In this document: positions 1 through 10,500 of the stretch, in pieces
Layout of the letters: every line of letters begins with the position of its first letter
How positions within the stretch are numbered: the first letter of the stretch is position 1
From: Sanderia malayensis
Taxonomy: Eukaryota > Cnidaria > Scyphozoa > Semaeostomeae > Pelagiidae
Direction: 5' to 3'
NCBI GenBank assembly: GCA_013076295.1
Contig: RQOL01000906.1
Span: 5,332,001 to 5,396,000, forward strand
Length of the DNA: 64,000 bases
Translations under genes and position numbers: made by a program
The notes under the pieces: model-generated
The model's input: the letters and a program-made list of their open reading frames with translations, nothing else
What the model was told of the DNA's origin: nothing
The model's database searches: none

Positions 1-340
1 CTTCTGAGGGGAAACTATGATTAATTTACATACAGAATAAGCAAAACATAAATTTTGCAACTTTTGCCACTTGGGTCATATACTGCCAAACTTTCATTGG
101 ATACTTCAACCTTAACTTAGAAAACAAAAAATATATCAAAAAGATTTTTTGTTTCTTTTTTTGTTTTTATATTATTTTATTAACTGATGCTAAGCCTCTT
201 TTCAGAAGGCATTCAGGATACAGGTAGATGGATAGACAGACAAAGGAATGGTTTTAATTGAACCAAAAGGTTTATCACCCATTAATAAACAATAGGTTGA
301 AAATGGTAACATTGAAAGTACATAAGAAATAAGTCAGTAG
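1..340. other. AT-rich sequence with no recognised gene
   Basis: No convincing coding exon is seen on either strand. Later exons of the NOP53-like gene, which runs leftward, may lie here or beyond the window edge, but I could not identify any. Confidence 0.4.
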
Positions 341-1315
341 TCACAAACCCTGAGTGGCTTCTTGAAAGTGTCCTGAAGCCATATATTCTTTGGCTCTGAG
401 AAAAAGGAAAGCTTTGTTGATACTGTTACCACTGTCACTAAGGTTATCATGGATTTTTAAAACACTAAAGGAACTTATGGGTGAAGCAAGCACCAATCGA
501 TAATTGCACACAACAGGTTTACAAGATTGAAAAGATTCTAAACCTGGTTTGTTCATGCCCCAAGCATCATGGGAAACCTTTTGAATCTTGGCTTTCTGTT
601 TTAATTCCTGTTCAGCTTCTTGTTTCCTTTTCTTTTTCATCAAATCCTTTCTTGAAACATGCTCCTCTTCATCTGAAGATTCATCAACTGCAGTCCTGGC
701 AATTGTTTTTGGCTTTCTATCGATCACTGCATTTTTTACTTCTGCATTGTGAATAAATTGAATATGATTAAGCTTTGATGAAAATGAAGTTTATCAAGAT
801 ATATTTGTAGAAATAAATAATGGCTGAAAGTATCAGCAACTTAGTCGACACACAAAAATTCAAATATTAATTTATCTGCCTATACACTACACTCATTACC
901 TTCAGAAGAAAGTTTCTTTTCCTCAAAAAATAGTTCCGAATCTTCTTTCTCAGAAATAATTCCACTGAAAAGAAAACGCTCATCATTTAAGTAAATTTTT
1001 CAAACAAAAAAGGATGAAATTCACAATTACAACTAGAATCTAAGTAATACATCAGTGTGGATCCTTGTGGGTTTTACTGATTAATATGTTTGATATAGAA
1101 TACAATCAGCTGATTAGGCCAAGAAGACCTAAATTTCAATTTATCGTTTTGAGTGTAAAACTGCAATCTCACCCTGTCCGTTCTTCCCTTCTTATCTCCT
1201 CGAGGTGTTCTTCAACATCTGCAACATTAGTTGCCTTTCTCCAGCCTTTTTTGGTCTTTTTACTGCCTCTTTTCTTCTTTTCTTTTGCTTGACTTGTGTT
1301 TTCTGAGTCCGCCAT
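341..1315 (-). CDS. NOP53: NOP53-like ribosome biogenesis protein, 5' part
   Basis: NOP53 (GLTSCR2) is a nucleolar factor in 60S subunit maturation that recruits the exosome helicase. Three exons are seen, 1315-1173, 964-900 and from 741 leftward, with good donors and acceptors and matching phase. Exon 1 is a lysine-rich N-terminus containing KKTKKGWRKA then DVEEHLEEIRREERTGG. Exon 2 gives ISEKEDSELFFEEKK, which matches the family's conserved 'ERxTGG...E.LFF' block. Exon 3 is acidic then KKKRKQEAEQELKQKAK, and stays open to a stop at 341. The last 50 or so residues do not resemble NOP53, so the true exon 3 probably ends at a donor (candidates near 583 or 543) and the gene continues left, possibly past the window. 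Identity is good for exons 1-2 and weak for exon 3. Confidence 0.6.
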
Positions 1316-1724
1316 GATGATCAAAAAATGGAGCACGTGCTCCCACAGATTTTGTTCCGGAAAACTTATTTGACCCCCTCTAAGTACTTTAGACCCCCCA
1401 ATTGAAGAAGAATTGAGAAAATTGAGGCATCGATCTTATATTTCATGGAAAATATAAAATAAATATAACACTCTTTTACAACTATCATTTCTATTCAAAA
1501 CCAGCTTGAAATATTAAAGCGAATGAAGCTAGAACTATAAAGGGGTGCATAACTGAAAATAAATCTTTCTAATTCTAGTTACCTGGTGCTTTCTTCACTA
1601 ATTATAAATATGAAAATTTCGGAAAGAAATAAAAAAGTATGATCACATTACCATTTACAAAGAAAATTAAAAAAAAATGTGATTTAAAATTCAGCTAATT
1701 CTTACATTTTAGTAAAACTTTATA
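1316..1724. other. Spacer upstream of NOP53-like gene
   Basis: AT-rich spacer between the NOP53-like start codon and an inverted-repeat element. It presumably contains the NOP53-like promoter. No exon or RNA gene is recognised. Confidence 0.4.
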
Positions 1725-2064
1725 TACCGTATTTCCTCGATTAAACGCCCCCCCTCGATTAAACGCCCCCCTCGAATAAACGCCCCCTTATGCTGCAAGC
1801 TTTTGTAATAAACGCCCCCCCCTCGATTAAACGCCCCCTCTTTGTGCAAAACCATGGCGACTTTCATTTTCTACGTTGTTACTCGATAAAACAAGGCTCA
1901 ACTAAACCATTTCCTATTTTTCTGGACCAAGTGACAGAGCCTGTGATCTTGTACTTTCTAATAAACGCCCCCCCTCGAATAATGGCCCCCCTCGATTAGG
2001 CGCCCCCACAAAAAGTGCCGAGATTAATAAACGCCCCGGGGCGTTTGATCGAGGAAATACGGTA
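1725..2064. mobile_element. MITE family A, full copy
   Basis: A 340-base inverted-repeat element. The left end begins TACCGTATTTCCTCGATTAA and the right end is its reverse complement, GATCGAGGAAATACGGTA. Both ends carry runs of the motif CTCGATTAAACGCCCCC, at least four times on the left. There is no transposase, so it looks like a non-autonomous DNA transposon. It lies 88 bases from the end of the SERINC coding region. A truncated copy in the opposite orientation is at 46596-46835, and its internal sequence matches this one. Confidence 0.8.
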
Positions 2065-2152
2065 CATGCTAGAAAACTATTAGTAAAATGTTTAGGATTT
2101 TCAAATAACTTTGCTGAAAAACTCTTTTCAGAAAGAACACAATTGGCAGCTT

Positions 2153-5100
2153 CTATTGTGAGCAACTCACATGAGATTTTTGGTGGAGGGAATATAAAAT
2201 TAAATGACCTACGAGATTCCACATGTAGACAAGAACAGAACAACAACTGGCCATCATTCTAATGCACATAATTGCCCAGTGAATATTAACTTTCATTCGA
2301 GAGCCCGGCCTCTCATCGATCCAAGTTATCAATAAGAGGCTGAAATACAGCATGAATAAGCTGTAGATAAAATGTAATAGTGAGTAGTTGTAGGGAATTT
2401 TTCCATCATCTTCGCGAGAAGTATCAGATGGATTGTCAAATTGATTTTCCTTTTTATTGTTTTCTTCTGATTCTTCATTTTGTTGTTTTCCAGAAAGTTG
2501 TAGACGTTTTTCTTTGGTAGGAGTTTCTAGAGAGATGTTGGAATCTCTTTCTCCTGTTGGATCTTTATTTTCTTCAATCTCTTGAGCTTTGTTTTTCCCA
2601 TTTCTTATTTTTCCGACATTCTCCTGTTGCACTTTTTCAACATTCTCCAAAGTCTTGCCAAGCAGGGCTTTCTGGAATGACAGTGTTGACAAAGCAAAAG
2701 TCTCTTCTTGAGCCTTGCGATAGATATCCGAGCGTAGATTCTTGAATTTACAACAGATGAACATGAATCGCTCGAAAAACGCCTGGATACGAGAGATGTT
2801 TACCGTGACGTAAACAAACGTGGCAATAAACGCGGCAAAATCCAATGCAAAAATCACGCTTTTTGTCGGCTTCAGGTTAGTTTCAAGCATTTCAGTCGCC
2901 AATGGATTGCACTCTTCTCTTGGGTTGTTGTATAAAGCAGACCACGTGCAGTACATACAAAATGACGTAATTATTGCGCTCTGTACCAGGCCTCCTTCTT
3001 GCACGACTGGATGTAGCGAGATCACACATGCAGTTATGCACAAGCCTAGGTTTATAAATATAAACAGACGGTTGGCTCGACAACTTGAGAACTGCGCAAA
3101 ATAAACATAGAAGCAGAAGAAGGCAGTTATTGCGGTTGTGTATAGCAAAACAGTGATTGAACTGCAACTGAATGAAATTTTCCTGGACGTGTTAGGATGC
3201 TCGGTATCTCGGATGCAGTTTAGTACCTGGCTTGTCGCATCGAGTACAAACACCGTTTGTAGCATTATGATGAGTAGTGTGGCTGCCAGCGAGATATATA
3301 TCCAAACATTTCCGACTTGAATCGAAAGATTCAAGGAGACAGCAAATATCAGGCCGCACATTAATATCTTCGATGGCCAAAGTCCGGTCTGTATGCGGTT
3401 TCTAAAATCAGATGGGTTTTGAAGGCGTATCATAATCAAACCGAGTAACATGAATGTCAGTGATGCTGATATGGATATTCGGAACAATGCAACCAGACTC
3501 GGATTTGGAGATAAGCATTGCCCTTGTTTTGAATGCATATCACAGAAGAGAGAATACTCGGATAGCCACGATTTGACACTCGGGTTCACCACAGCACACG
3601 CGGCAGCAAAGAACAACGTCAGTATTCCCGCGTATATGTACTTGATATTCTGCGATTTTCTCGCGAGAGGAGGTGCTTCAATCATTGTGGCTACGAATAG
3701 ATTTTTCAGTGACTTCAGCAGATGTAGCAATTGTTTTGTTGCTGAGAGATTTGTGATCCGCCAGTCTGTTCTGCAAACTACTTCACACCACATGTAGAGT
3801 ACACTAACAAAAATACTTATTAGTCCGAGAATTACACTGGTCGATAAATTTCTGCGAAGCTGGTACCGGGAATTAAATTCCGTGATGAGACGGAATTTAG
3901 CAAAGTTCAAATTCAAATCGCACAAGAACAAGCCAAGTATGACATGCACGAAGTGATAGTTATAAACTGCAACCTTTTCCTCGTCTTCGTCAACTTTATC
4001 AAGATTTGTCGATCGTTTTCCAATTTCGTTTAACTGCTGTTCTTTCGTCATCTTCAATTCACAATATCTGTTATCCAAATCTTTTTCCATTGAGCTAATT
4101 TTGAAAACATCGTTTTCAAACTCTATTTCTCCCTTATTTTGCTTCTCTTCTTCATTCGAACACTTCTTCACTTTATTCAGGTCTCCAAGAGCCTTCTCTT
4201 GGTGCTTCGATTTTGATTGGTTGTTTTTCTTAATACTGCATCCTGATTGGCTTGTCATCCCCGAGGTATCACACCCATACATAACAGAGCTTGCAAATGA
4301 ATAATGCCACAGCCTACGTTTTCGAAATAGGCCGTAGAAAAGTAGCAGTAGTTTTATAACAAAGTCTATTGTTGTGAAAACGTCAAGATAGCTGCGATGC
4401 TTATGCAAAGCCACGTTGTACTGCAGCGACAAACTTATTCTCCAGGTAACAAAGGCAGTTATCAAAGCCAGTTGAACAAAGGAGCGTACTTTTATCATTG
4501 AGGCGATGGCAACTACGACTACAATTGCCAACTGTGCAACAAGAAAACACAAATCAAACCGAGACAATGCTTCATGCTTGAAGCTATTCACAATGCAGTA
4601 TATAAGCATTCCCAAAGAGAATCCGCAGACAATAGCAATGGGTCCGTAGCAAAATAAGCAGTTTTTAATATACGTCACATACTTTGCTTTCGATGTTTCA
4701 ATTGAGTTAGATACATCTCTTGCCAAGTCTAATATAAAATACACTGCCAAAGTGTTCTGTGGTATCGTGCTGAATAGTAATATGTAATGCCACAACGTAT
4801 CGAAAATGCCAGGTGGTAGCGACGAGGTTATTAGTGAAACAATGAAAATGAGCATTAGTTTTGGTATCCAGAAGCCATTTTGCAGTGACGGTCGTATGTA
4901 CTCGCTCCGCTTGCATGCGACAGATTGCATGCACGCCATGAGAAGGTAGAATGAGCCAACAGCAAAGCAAAATCGATTTACGAACAGTATCACGACAATA
5001 CACTCGCACGTTGTCGTGTCGTGCACAAAATTGCACAGGTTGACGTCTCGTACGACATAGCTCCTGATGCTCTGGATGTTTATTATGAAATAGGCTATCG

Positions 5101-5398
5101 GTAGAAATAACCACACGACCATGTAGCACGCGTGTGCAAAGAAATGGTCCTCCGTTCTTAATGTTGCGCCTGGGCCAATAAGAGGCTGGAGTGGAGATTT
5201 CTGCATGTACAAGAGGCTGAATATGTAGAGTTCCTCGATATGGTGCAGTGCTCTGTTTATGATTCCTTTGCGTTGCTTGCCTTTTGAGTTGTTTTCATGT
5301 TTGGGCTGCGTTCCGTCTGGCTGGGTTTCCCCATTTTCAATATCCAAGGCCATTTGCTCCCCGTTTGAGTTCATTGGTTTGCCAGAGGCATCTGCCAT
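2153..5398 (-). CDS. Tandem double SERINC membrane protein
   Basis: SERINC proteins are eukaryotic multipass membrane proteins, normally about 450-480 residues, linked to phospholipid scrambling and serine-lipid synthesis; vertebrate members restrict retrovirus infectivity. This 1081-residue reading frame is a single exon and carries the family signature twice. Unit 1 (about 50-545) has FxxGSFYLLMAC...LQNGFW (172-177) and a C-terminal YNYHFVH block (479-485). Unit 2 (about 560-1075) has LMLLGL-type and IQTGLW (669-674) segments, a highly conserved QSAIITSFCMYCTWSALYN...CNP block (805-832) and a final YNYSLLHF block (1003-1010). Each unit has about ten hydrophobic segments and a long Lys/Glu-rich loop before its last two helices (about 375-475 and 905-1000). 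The N-terminal 50 residues are hydrophilic. The start is ATG at 5398 in good context (ACAAATGG). Unit 1 is the more diverged and lacks the CNP block. The lack of introns suggests a retrocopy or an old intron loss. Confidence 0.85.
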   Translation of the reverse strand: MADASGKPMNSNGEQMALDIENGETQPDGTQPKHENNSKGKQRKGIINRALHHIEELYIFSLLYMQKSPLQPLIGPGATLRTEDHFFAHACYMVVWLFLPIAYFIINIQSIRSYVVRDVNLCNFVHDTTTCECIVVILFVNRFCFAVGSFYLLMACMQSVACKRSEYIRPSLQNGFWIPKLMLIFIVSLITSSLPPGIFDTLWHYILLFSTIPQNTLAVYFILDLARDVSNSIETSKAKYVTYIKNCLFCYGPIAIVCGFSLGMLIYCIVNSFKHEALSRFDLCFLVAQLAIVVVVAIASMIKVRSFVQLALITAFVTWRISLSLQYNVALHKHRSYLDVFTTIDFVIKLLLLFYGLFRKRRLWHYSFASSVMYGCDTSGMTSQSGCSIKKNNQSKSKHQEKALGDLNKVKKCSNEEEKQNKGEIEFENDVFKISSMEKDLDNRYCELKMTKEQQLNEIGKRSTNLDKVDEDEEKVAVYNYHFVHVILGLFLCDLNLNFAKFRLITEFNSRYQLRRNLSTSVILGLISIFVSVLYMWCEVVCRTDWRITNLSATKQLLHLLKSLKNLFVATMIEAPPLARKSQNIKYIYAGILTLFFAAACAVVNPSVKSWLSEYSLFCDMHSKQGQCLSPNPSLVALFRISISASLTFMLLGLIMIRLQNPSDFRNRIQTGLWPSKILMCGLIFAVSLNLSIQVGNVWIYISLAATLLIIMLQTVFVLDATSQVLNCIRDTEHPNTSRKISFSCSSITVLLYTTAITAFFCFYVYFAQFSSCRANRLFIFINLGLCITACVISLHPVVQEGGLVQSAIITSFCMYCTWSALYNNPREECNPLATEMLETNLKPTKSVIFALDFAAFIATFVYVTVNISRIQAFFERFMFICCKFKNLRSDIYRKAQEETFALSTLSFQKALLGKTLENVEKVQQENVGKIRNGKNKAQEIEENKDPTGERDSNISLETPTKEKRLQLSGKQQNEESEENNKKENQFDNPSDTSREDDGKIPYNYSLLHFIYSLFMLYFSLLLITWIDERPGSRMKVNIHWAIMCIRMMASCCSVLVYMWNLVGHLILYSLHQKSHVSCSQ

Positions 5399-7504
5399 TT
5401 GTGATTTGCCTCTTTTCGATTACGTTTGTGCATTTGTCTAGATTCCTCGATGCATCATACATGGACATCCATTATAGTTTCATGGGTAGCGAAGAGCTTT
5501 GATGAAAATGTTGATAATTTATTCAAAGTGAAGAATATTCGTCTCTAATATTTGATGTCAATATTCAAATCTCACACAAAACGAAATTCTCCGCAGATGA
5601 GCTACATCAGTACTTATAATTGCATTCTGTATGCTTCGATGTGCATTTTCACAGTATGATGCATCTATTCTTATCTCCTCTGCTATGGCCCAAAGCTGTC
5701 AAATTTTAAAAAACAACTTTGTTTTTCATACGCGGTCACCGGCTGCTAAGCAACGATTCACCAACGATTTCCTTATCTCATGTTCTCTTTTCCTCTTTCC
5801 CTGTTGCTAGACTAGAAATTTTAAATGGAAATGCCACCACGAGAAATAAGACAACATTGTTTTGCTTTTCCAGCCCCAATTCCACAATGCCTGATCTTTG
5901 AACCACCTGTCTGGACCACGTGACTACATAGCTGGTAATCTTCGCAGATGTTTGAATGATGGTAGTTTGGGGCTTTATTTATCCTGCAGCATAGTCTAAA
6001 CAAACAGACAATAAAAGACAAAGTCAGAATGCTATATATATCTTTTTTTGAAGTCCAAGAGTCAAACGTAGGCAAAATTTGATTGGGACTGCGTGGGTGC
6101 AGTTATTTCGTGGAGTTACGCTCGTCTTCAAATAATTCGAAATTTGCAATACAAATCCTCTTATGTGTTTGAAAGTTTATTCGCTTGACATAAATATGGC
6201 TTTTTGTAGCAATAAGCCCGTAGGCAATTTTAATTCGTTCTGTATAATCAAGTTCAGCTTATACACGTTTTTTTTTATAAGAAGCCTGGCTCAAGGCCTA
6301 GTAGTAAAAGTTTCTTAATTTTTAGCCACATTTTAGTTCTAAAAGTTTCTTAAAAGTTTCTTAATTTAATGAAAAAAAGTTGCAGTGAAAAGGAAGAAAA
6401 AAACGTGGATGTAGCAAAATATTAGTATAGTAACAAAGAAAAATCGTCAATGCGAAAAATTGTCCTGTGGAGCCGACAATGTTATGCTTAGCACATAAAA
6501 CACACTTACTGTAGTCGATATTTGTTGAATCCGTAAAGGAAAAACGTGTTTCCGAAATTTCTAATGTTTCTTAAATAGACCCTTGTAGTTCTATAAGTTT
6601 CTTAAATTTTAAGGCGTCTAGATCTAGGTTTCTTATAAACCGGTTTCTTATAAAAAAAACGTGTAAATCCAACTTATGATAAAGACAGCAGATTGTTTTG
6701 ATCGTGTTGTTTCATTCAGTTTTGGTCGTGAAGGCTTATTCTTATCGCTGTTTACATTAAGAAAGTGTAGGAACTTTGAGAATTTTCCTATCAAGTTACG
6801 TCTCTTAACCTCTCCTAACTATGTATCCTAGCCATTTTACGTGAAGAGTACACGGAGTTAGAGAAACGATGTTTTGCTTACTTTGTATTTAATTTGACTG
6901 CCTGGTTAAGCTGAGAATTACATACGTTCATTACATTTTTGAAAGTCAGAAATACGCAGATTTTACGTAAATTTAACAAAGAGATGGAAGGGCGAGGTGA
7001 AGTGATAGCTGGATTGAATAGAAAGGCATGATAATCAAGATGACGTAAGCGGTGAAATGAATTAAAAAAGCAAATTTATAGAATGAATGGAGCAGATATG
7101 AAAGACAAATGGGAGACGTAGGCCATGATTAAATTTCACTACAAAGAAATATAATTTAAAACATGCCAATAATAAATATATTTGCGCGAAAATCAAGGCA
7201 CGAGACCTCCACGCAAGGCAAATTCACGCTTTTGTTGCATCAGTCAACTCCCAACCAATCACACGCAACATGAATAACAATCTACCAATCAAATTCAATG
7301 CGGAGGTTTCCATTCTATTTTGATTCATACGTCGATCAGCTGATTAAACTACAACAAAAAACTTCTGTAATTTCATCAGCTCAGTTTTACTTCAGTTCAT
7401 ATCCATGTTGTCTTCATAACGGTTGAAATCACAAACCAGAGCTGTTTCAGCAAAGAAAACAAGATAGTTTGAGAAATAAATGTCTAGCACATTAGAATTC
7501 AACC
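5399..7504. other. Divergent intergenic spacer SERINC/ChaC
   Basis: About 2.1 kb between two divergently transcribed genes. It contains one inverted-repeat element (6263-6664) and otherwise AT-rich DNA. The small open frames inside are short and show no family resemblance. Confidence 0.4.
6263..6664. mobile_element. MITE with ATAAGAA-type inverted ends
   Basis: A 402-base element bounded by ACACGTTTTTTTTTATAAGAA-type sequence on the left and its near-perfect complement TTCTTATAAAAAAAACGTGT on the right. The interior repeats TTTCTTAA motifs. It encodes no protein. A related element with ACACTCTTTT...TTATAAGAAT ends is in ChaC intron 2. Confidence 0.65.
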
Positions 7505-10500
7505 ATGGCTTCACAAAGTTTTGATTTGACCTCGAATTTAAGCCATATTTGGATATTTGGATATGGTTCATTGATATGGAGGCCGAATTTTTCTTACACA
7601 GAACGAATTGTTGGCTACGTGAATGGGTTTGAACGGCGTTTTTGGCAAGGCAGTATTTACGATAGAGGATCGACTGATAGGGTGAGCTTACCATAGATTT
7701 TGATGGCGTAAACAATATTAACATAAATGATTAAAGCTATTGCCAAGGGTTTTATAACATCGTGCAAATAATTTAATTGTGTCAAAACTGCTTTGTGCTT
7801 AAAACGATAGCTGCTGTTTATTATAGCATCAATTTCAATGTTTTATCCCAAAATAACAATTTTAGTTTGTATAATTGTAATGCCACTGTTTACTCAACAA
7901 CTTACGAGTTACAAGCGACTTCCCCAAAGGTGGGCAAAAAGCAGGAAAATTAAAAAAATTAAATGAAGAATAACATTGATAAATGATTGATATTAAGTAA
8001 TAAATTGTAGCAATTAAATCGAAATTTACGTGGTCGTTCATGACTTTGTTCTTTCTGATGGATTATAAATCTACACTAGTTCTTTAGTTGAAATTCTTTG
8101 CATAGGTCGATGAGTAATAAATATACGCAATTTTTTATCTATATGTAGTTTTCATTATTTACATTAATCAAAACGAAACTAATAATCAAGCAACAGACAC
8201 AAAGAAATATTTTAGTCAAATAACAAAAATAAATCAATATTTTAATAAATCACTGACTAAAATGCAGCAAAACAAAATAAAACATTCCTATCTTCCCGGT
8301 TATCTTATATTTTGAAATTCTACACCATTGAGGATCGCAAAGGAATTTTCTTTCCAGAGGTGCCTTCTTTTTGTCTTCCTTTTGTGGTTTGTTGTTGAGA
8401 TTCAAAGATGGGAGAATCTTTTGCCTCAATGAAGTTACGGTTTTACAAGTGTCTTTTCTTTTGGACAACAACTGCATGGAGAATCCCATCATTTAAGAAT
8501 TTCACAAAAACATTTAGGTTAAGATGTTCATTTGAAGTAATTTTTAAGCTTTGAATAAATGATAGTGTAGTAATGAACAATACGAACAATTTCGTGCTTA
8601 CACGTTTGAGGTTTTTGATGACGCACAAAATTCAAGGACGTCTTATCTCGATTCTAACCATCTGTTTGTCTAATCTTTTGAAGTTATACGTCATTGAAGG
8701 TCGCAAAAAGGAAATTTGAATTCTGAGAAGATGTTTTTTCCTTTTCTGTTCCTATCTGCATTGTTCTCGTGTGGTTTGATATTGCATTTCTTTCCCTAAG
8801 CAAGTGTTAAACAACAATGATTACAGCTGAGCCAGGGCAGGGTCGCCATATTTCCATAAGCCAATACCACTCTGCAGCAAAAGCTCTCTTTTACATCAGA
8901 ACAAAAGTTTAGTTCTCTCAATTTTTATCAATATCAAGCCTTCATTTCGGCTGCTTTGGCAAACATTAAAGCAGTGGCACACTGGCTCAGGGTTTTACGA
9001 ATCGTTTCTGGCTTAAGGGGGGAGAGGCCCAATTGGGTGTGGCCATAAATACAGTACAAAATGGGTGTGCGGCGTGATATTATAATAATTACAAGAATCA
9101 TGAAATAATTACCATGAAGTTGACAATAAGTTGTTGCCTTGAAATATTTCAATGTTATTTTACAAATGAACAAATCAGTCAAACAAATTAGGGCCTTTGT
9201 CAATGGGGTTTTGACTTCGCTACAATAATTGCAGTGAAAATAATGCAAATTTGGCAGTTTTAAAGACATGGGTCGTATTACCGTAGGTCGTATAGTCGTG
9301 GGTCAGGAGAGTCCCCGAGTCGTGGCGTCCAGCGATTAGAACTACCCGAACTGAGCTGGGCTGTGCGTTGTGCCCTGTTGGGTATTTCTAATCGGTTGAC
9401 CCCACGACTCGGGGACTCTCGGACGGGCGACTATACGACCTAGGGAAATACGACCCATGTCTTTAAAACTGCCAAATTTGAATTATTTTCACTGTAATTA
9501 TTGTAGCGAAGTCAAAGACACTGTTTTGAAGTATGAAACGCAGTTTGGTGAGCATAGGAACAGAAATAAATGCTTTTCGAGCAAGCAATTTTGTCGCAAA
9601 AAGCACGCTGTCGTTGCAAATCACTGAGGTTTTCGTATCGTAAGCAAGGAAACTGTGGTGGCAGTAATCGAAATCCTGTGGAGCCACGACATTGACATTT
9701 GCACCGTAATCAAAATTCCACCCTTTTCAGAAGCGTTGCGCAATCTGAAACTACCGGTAGTAAGAGAGAACAATTTTAAAGCATTTCATATAAATGCAGA
9801 AAGACTATTCTGCTATTGTAACGTCTGTGTTTGTTATCATCCATCAAATATAGCAACAAAATGTGAATATATCACAACATAACAACAGCTAAAACAACGA
9901 AGCATGGAAACCTTATCAACGTCATCATGCTCGTCATTATGATCGTGATCATTTTTATTATTATTGCACCCTGCACCCTGCACTGCGCAGGTATATTGAG
10001 TTTTTTACCGCTAGAAAACACTTGCAAAGTATTCTATGGGATGCAAAAGGGCCTTAGTTACCCGAGGTTCGAGTTACTCCTGGCCCGACGTATCATGATT
10101 TCGCTGTTTTATGAATATTATTTCTTTTGGAGTTTATTTCATTTGTCTTTATCAAGAAAGAGCACATTCTACCAAAATATTCACAATACACAACTACTCC
10201 GATCATGTCATTGTAACACAACCTCTGTTTGGCATAAACAGAGTTATAAATTTTTTGATAGATTCTTGAGAAGAGTCATGGACAGGATAGATCTATTTTG
10301 TCTCAAAGATGGAATGCATCTGATGATGTTGGTTAATATATAAAATATATTAACTTGAATTAATTATGCACAGAAGTTTTTCATCGCGTGATCTGCTTTG
10401 ACGCTCATCAACAAGGAAAGTTGATATATTCCCTCCCTTTGGCGTATCAGGTTTTACGCAGTCATCATCAGTATCATCATCATCATCATTCCTGTAATTG

